Positions 58,944-64,000 of a DNA stretch of 64,000 bases are shown piece by piece. Position 1 is the stretch's first letter. Every line of letters starts with the position of its first letter. Under the pieces are notes generated by a model. It was not told the origin of the DNA and did no database searches. It saw nothing but the letters and a program-made list of their open reading frames with translations. The translations under genes were made by a program, and so were the position numbers. Source of the stretch: Homalodisca vitripennis (lineage: Eukaryota > Arthropoda > Insecta > Hemiptera > Cicadellidae); assembly GCF_021130785.1 (NCBI RefSeq), contig NC_060213.1, positions 66,817,001-66,881,000 on the forward strand, in the 5' to 3' direction.

Positions 58944-60227
58944 TGCCGAGACTGTACTGGTGTCGGGCTGCTAGGAATATGAACAAAATATATTTAATTT
59001 CTAAGTATACCGTAACACACGCCTAACTGAAACAATATACACTAACCCTCCACCCCCCTGACAGAAGACCGAGGCAATAGAAGGTCTCTCACCAACACAC
59101 CGTGGTTCAATGTAGTCGCGCTGTACCGTGAGTGTCTGCCTCTAATGATATCTTGGCTTGTTTATATTGTCTTAAACAATGTATGCTATTCATCCCTGTT
59201 TGTAAAAATATACAATTAAATTGTGGTTTTCTGTAATAATGTAGGTAACAGTGGTAGTGGTGAAATTGATATATTTATTTATAACAAGTATTGTGCCACC
59301 TCTTAATAGTTGTATCACTGGTACTCAATCAAAGATGATGTTGAATATAAATACGATTTACAAGTAATGATTGGATACGCATTAAATGAAGAAATTATGC
59401 ATATGCAGCCAGCAGCGCAAATTCAGGAACATCAACAATACCATAACCAAAGAGTCCAAAATTGACATAATATATTATAATACAGCGAGTAATAAAAAAA
59501 ACCATCTACTAAAATTAATAATCATTCATTTATAAACTTGTGTTAAAAATAATATAATTTAAAACTTATATAAACTCATCGTAAATCAAATTTGTTATTT
59601 TACTAAATTAGTTTATCTTGCAATATCCTGCTTAAAGTTTGTTGACACTGTTGTAGTTTTATAGTACTCGTATATTAAATTAAATTTCGTGTGAATGAAA
59701 TCAGGCCATTATACGAAATTTGGTGATCATACAGTAGGTTTTCTTAACATATTTCGACACTGATGTAAATTCATAAAAATATTAATAGCAGCGTGTAAAG
59801 TAGGCTCTATTTTAAATTGGTTAATTTTACAATAGGTTTTAATGGCTATTTTGGCACAAGTAACGTTTTTTTATAACTTCGAGGTCTTAAAATCACATTA
59901 AATTATTTTCTGATAACAGTTGATGATTTTATATATTTTGCTATTAGGGTAGAGTGGTATAAGTCAAATATACATAATCCCATTTGGTCTACTTTACAAA
60001 AATCCAAGTAAGTTTTGGCTTGCTTAAGACAAGATCATGTCTCGGTGGTAATAAAGATGGAAAATCGTACCAAATTTAAATATAGAAGATATTAAAAATC
60101 ATATTGTGAAATGGATGTACAATTGACGAAACTGTGATGAATTATTTTAAAAAATGAGAGTAAGAACTTAATCTGTAAAATACTTAGATTACTTGGCAGT
60201 ATCGGTGCATAATATTAACACAGTCAT
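58944..60227. other. Upstream region of the P450 duplicate
   Basis: Matches 29912-31100, including the region just before exon 1 (GTTCAATGTAGTCG in both). Homology ends near 60225, where the LTR begins. Confidence 0.6.
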
Positions 60228-61138
60228 TGAAAAGAATGGAATTTGGTTATAGAACCGTGAAATAATATTTTAGAGGCTCGACTAAGAAGGACCACTTCAC
60301 ACTAGGCAGTGAAGACGCCGAACACACTGATTTTAACAAGAGTTCACTAGGTTACACATAATGAGTTTATGAACAGTGCATATTCAAATAAAGTGTATAA
60401 AATAAACAGTTACCTTTATTTTCATGAGAGGTACCTAACCGTAGTCTGCTGTTGTTGAGGGCCAGGTTGTGATCAGTAAGTGTTGGAAATAGGCTGCTGT
60501 CTTGTAGGCAGGCGTGAAGACGGAAGATGTCCTTCACGGATTCACTCACGCACAATACGACCGCAAACGAATAGTTCATAACACTGTGGCCAGTCCTGTA
60601 GAGCACGGTAGACGCGGGTGTCCGGGAGCAGAGACGTTCTGGTAGAGATTGCCAATCCAGAGCACTGACTTTAATGTTAATGTAAATGTACAACAAATAG
60701 AATAAACTAATATTTAAATGAGAGAGTAACACATGGGGGAGAGAGTAAGTATGGTAAGCAGTGGCTAGAGAGTACATAAGTGCCCCAGGCGGGATCGAGA
60801 GTATAACGAGCAAGCGTGCCGTCGCTTGCAAGGTAGGCAATTGATAAGTCAACCGTTGTGATTGGTTGGTCAGTGTACAGTAAACAGCTGATTCGTGAAA
60901 CAATGGTTCATTGGTCTGTCACTGTACGTGAATATTTTAATCCAGTAAGGAATGGTATTGTAGGCACTAGGCCGCAGAAAGAGATATAGAATTAATGTAG
61001 TATATACAGATTAGTAAATAAAGGCTAATATAGAGTATAAATTGCCCAAAAAATATATACATAATTATTATTCAATAAAAGTAGCCTTTTCATATTAGGC
61101 AATAAAAAACAAGTTATTTAATGCAATAATACTTAACA
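60228..61138 (-). repeat. 3' LTR of a BEL/Pao retrotransposon (one border tentative)
   Basis: On the minus strand a purine-rich AAGGCGGCCGG (about 61141-61151) precedes TGTTAAGTATTATTGC, the expected start of the 3' LTR after the polypurine tract. The other end is placed at about 60228 because similarity to the duplicated flank stops at 60225 and a TG/CA end fits there. The second LTR is outside the window, so the borders cannot be confirmed. The 178-codon frame at 60367-60903 inside it looks non-coding. Confidence 0.6.
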
Positions 61139-61234
61139 TACCGGCCGCCTTGAATCACCTTGGGATTCAATGAGAGAAAGAGCAACATAGGCTCAAATTA
61201 CAAAGGTTATAGGCGGTGGTAGAGAGACAGTTAA
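61139..61234. other. Polypurine tract and pol 3' spacer
   Basis: Short untranslated stretch between the pol stop (61235) and the LTR, with the purine-rich tract on the minus strand next to the LTR. Confidence 0.5.
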
Positions 61235-63999
61235 TTAATTGTAGAGGTGAGGTAAGAGAAACACCTTCACTGCTGGACGAGTGAGAGTTCCACTTGAGGT
61301 CTTGAGATGTACCACTCGAACTGTACCATCTTGTCCTGGAGTGACATCAGTGGCCCGTGCAAGGGGCCATGAGAGAGCGGGAGTATCCTGATGCACCAGG
61401 ACGAGGTCTCCAGGTTGGAGGTTGCGGGAAGGAGTGCTCCACTTGAGGCGCTGCTGAAGAGTCTGGAGATATTCTCGCTGCCAACGCTTCCAGATACGTT
61501 GGTGCAGCGCTTGAACCAGATGCCAGTGAGAAAGGCGGTTCGTGGGTATGTCCAGCAAGTTCTCTTCAGGCACGGAAACCAGAGGAGAGCCGATCAAGAA
61601 GTGTCCAGGCGTCAGTGGGAGAAGGTCGTTGGGATCACTGGAGAGAGCGGTGAGCGGGCGAGAGTTGAGCATCGCTTCAACCTGACTTGTGAGCGTCATG
61701 AATTGAGACAAAGTTAGTATGTGGAGTCCCATGACACGTTTTAGATGGTGTTTAGCACTCTTGATGGCACTTTCCCAAATTCCACCTTGATGGGGAGCAG
61801 CAGGAGGGTTGAAGTGGAATCGAACTGAACGGTCAGCAGCAAAGTCTTGGACTTTGCGCTGGTCAGCCGTGAGGATTTTGTGTAGGGCATTTTTAGCACC
61901 TACGAAGTTTGTGCCACAGTCACTATAAAGGTCTGTGCACAGGCCACGACGAGAAACGAAGCGAGTGAGAGCACCAAGGAAAGCTTCGGTGGACAGGTCC
62001 GTCACCATCTCAATGTGAACGGCCTTCGTAACCATACAAACAAAAATACAAATATAGGCCTTAATAATGCGGACAGAGCGTAAATTATGAACCTTGAGCG
62101 AAAAGGGGCCACCATAGTCCATGCCGGTGGAGAGAAAAGCTCGGGCTGGAGTAATGCGAGCTTTGGGGAGGTCGCCCATGAGAGGGGCGTTATTTTTAGG
62201 CCGATTCTTAAAACATGTGAGGCATCTAAAAATGCGAGATCTCACCACGCTGCGTGCAGAGAGGATCCAGACTTGCTGGGAGAGCAGAGAGAGAGTAAGC
62301 TGCGCGCCAGCGTGGAGATGTTTGACATGGACATGGTCAATGAGGAGGTCCACGACAGGGTGCTTCTTGGGCAGGATGCACGGGTGAGACATGTTCGGCG
62401 GGAGGTCAGCGTGGCGCAGTCTGCCGCCGACGCGGAGAAGTCCATCCGGACCCTGGAATGGGGCGAGGCGTTGAAGTCTGGTAGAACACGTCTTTCGGTC
62501 TCGCAGTAGAGCCAGATCTTCAGTGAAAGCTTCCTCTTGCACGGTCTTGAAAATTCGCAGCTGGGCGGAGTCCCGTTCTGTCTTGGAGAGAGGTCCGAAG
62601 TGGCGGTTTGGTGAACGACAGTTGTGATTAAAACGCAAGACGTAGGCCATCACGTGCAGCAATTTCCTCCAGGAAGAGTACTGGATGAGGAGGTCCCACG
62701 TAGGCGGTGCTGTGGCCAAGGCAATGACAGGAGTGGAATGCTTCAGCTCCCCTAGCTCCTCCAGAGAGACCGAGTCCAGGCTGGAATCAGTATCTGGCCA
62801 GGCCGAGGAGGGGAGACGCAACCAGTCGGGTCCATGCCACCAAAGGGGATGATCCACCAATTGAGAGGGAAGGATCCCACGGGAGGCGCAGTCAGCAGGA
62901 TTGGAAGCACTGGGTATGTAGCGCCAGCATTCCACAGCCACAAGCTCTTGAGTTTGCGCCACACGATTAGCCACATAGGTTTTAAGGCGATAAGAAGGTG
63001 TTTTGATCCACGCGAGGGTCACAGTAGAGTCGCACCAGCAGACAATAGAACCAAACTTGTGGGTGGGAGCTAATTGAGTAACACAATATTTCACAAGTTG
63101 GGCCAGGAGATGAGCTGCGCATAGCTCCAGTCGGGGCAGCGTCACTCTTTTGAGAGGAGCGACGCGAGTTTTAGCCATAACTTGGCTTACGTGCACCGTA
63201 TCATTGGAGGTAGAGCGGATGTAGACTACAGCAGCATAGCCTAGTTCTGAGGCGTCAGAGAAACCGTGCAAGTCCCAGTGAGTAGCAGCAGAGTAGGGGA
63301 TAGTACGAGGAATTGTAATAGTAGCAACGTGCTTAAGTTCAAATAAAAATGCGTGCCATTTTTTGTATATTTCTGGAGGGAGCGGATCATCCCAATCTAT
63401 GCCAGAAATCCATAGGAGTTGCATGATATTTTTTGCGAGCATTATGCAAGGCGCCAAAAAACCACAGGGGTCATAGACTTGAGAAATGAGACTTAACACT
63501 TTACGCTTAGTGGGGTTTTCACAAGAAAAATTAAAATTAAACGTAAACGTGTCAGTCAGAGGGGTCCATTTAAGGCCCAAAATAGAGAAATGAGGCTCCT
63601 GAGAGGGTTGCAGAAAAACTGGGATTTCCCGATGATCTTCAGGAAGGTGTTGCAGAAGTCTCGGAGAGTTCGAGACCCATTTCCGGAGCTCAAAGCCACC
63701 GAGCCGAAGGAGTTGATGAGTTGATCTTGAAGTTCAGCGGCGAGTTCTTCAGTCTCAGCCCCGCAGATCAGGTCGTCGACGTAGCTCTGGTGCTTGAGAA
63801 TCTCAGCAGCATGGGGGTAGCGGTGACCTTCGTCTTCTGCCAATTGATGTAGCGTTTTGATGGCCAAGTAGGGTGAACAGTTCAGGCCGTAGGTAACTGT
63901 CGTGAGCTTGAACGTGGACATCAAGTCGGTAGGGTGATCACGCCATAATATCAGTTGAAAATGTTGATCGTCAGGATGCACCTTGATTTGGCGGTACAT
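61235..63999 (-). pseudogene. pol: BEL/Pao retrotransposon pol (RT end, RNase H, integrase), partial, one frame break
   Basis: Minus strand, cut by the window edge. The outer frame (63556-63999) has RT motifs MYRQIKVHPDDQHFQLILWR and YVDDLICGAET. A missing base near 63690 shifts to the frame 61235 to about 63690, which continues with QVYDPCGFLAPCIMLAK (Pao-type RT connection), FSDASELGYAAVVY (RNase H), an H-H-C-C zinc region ending CLTCFKNRP, integrase residues in GMDYGGPF, YSDCGTNF and PPAAPHQGGIWESAIKSAKH (DDE), and the terminal domain GDLVLVHQD. It would encode copying and integration functions. Only the one shift is seen, so the copy is young. Confidence 0.93.
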
Positions 64000-64000
64000 C

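Noticed and set aside
60367..60903. 178-codon frame in the LTR
   Set aside because: No domain, biased composition typical of non-coding sequence, and lies wholly inside the LTR.

Overview
The window is insect nuclear DNA: AT-rich, full of microsatellites, with short GT-AG introns, a CYP4-clan cytochrome P450 gene spread over about 19 kb, and several kinds of insect retroelement. I cannot name the species; a hemipteran-like genome would fit, but that is a guess.

Layout. Positions 1-9400 hold two minus-strand non-LTR retrotransposons of one lineage, each sitting in (GA)n arrays; the second is nearly full length (ORF1 with PHD-like fingers, ORF2 with endonuclease and reverse transcriptase). Positions 10914-29911 carry eight exons of a minus-strand P450 gene whose haem-binding end lies outside what I can find. 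One intron holds a 7.1-kb palindrome (about 13445-20538) with AT-rich, frame-broken genes in both arms, one resembling a replication initiator. The 5' half of the P450 region was duplicated in tandem; the second copy (56474-58943, flanks 32330-33519 and 55392-60227) has lost a splice acceptor. A BEL/Pao retrotransposon enters from the right edge (60.2-64 kb).

The centrepiece is a complete Polinton/Maverick (adintovirus-like) element at 33520-55385: 21,866 bp, terminal inverted repeats of about 365 bp, AG...CT ends and a perfect 6-bp target duplication TACATG. It landed in the second P450 copy. It has the full core set: protein-primed type B DNA polymerase, DDE integrase with a chromodomain, packaging ATPase, adenain-type protease, major and minor capsid proteins and a fibre-like protein.

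Around that core is an unusually rich host-interaction set: a secreted matrix metalloproteinase, a parvovirus-like phospholipase A2, a GT14-like glycosyltransferase, a short PPP1R15/GADD34-like PP1-binding protein, two BC-box/zinc proteins, and a membrane-anchored RING protein that I resolve into ten exons with nine 71-93 nt introns, all in phase 0. Three copies of a multi-hairpin element with compensatory stem changes lie just 3' of three of these genes, and promoter and intergenic motifs recur across the element.

Most genes are tightly packed on the minus strand, overlap by a few bases and have clear TATA boxes, as in a viral late cluster. Two single-base frame breaks (in the polymerase and at the phospholipase-protease junction) fall in A-homopolymers, as does one in the retrotransposon; these may be sequencing errors rather than decay.
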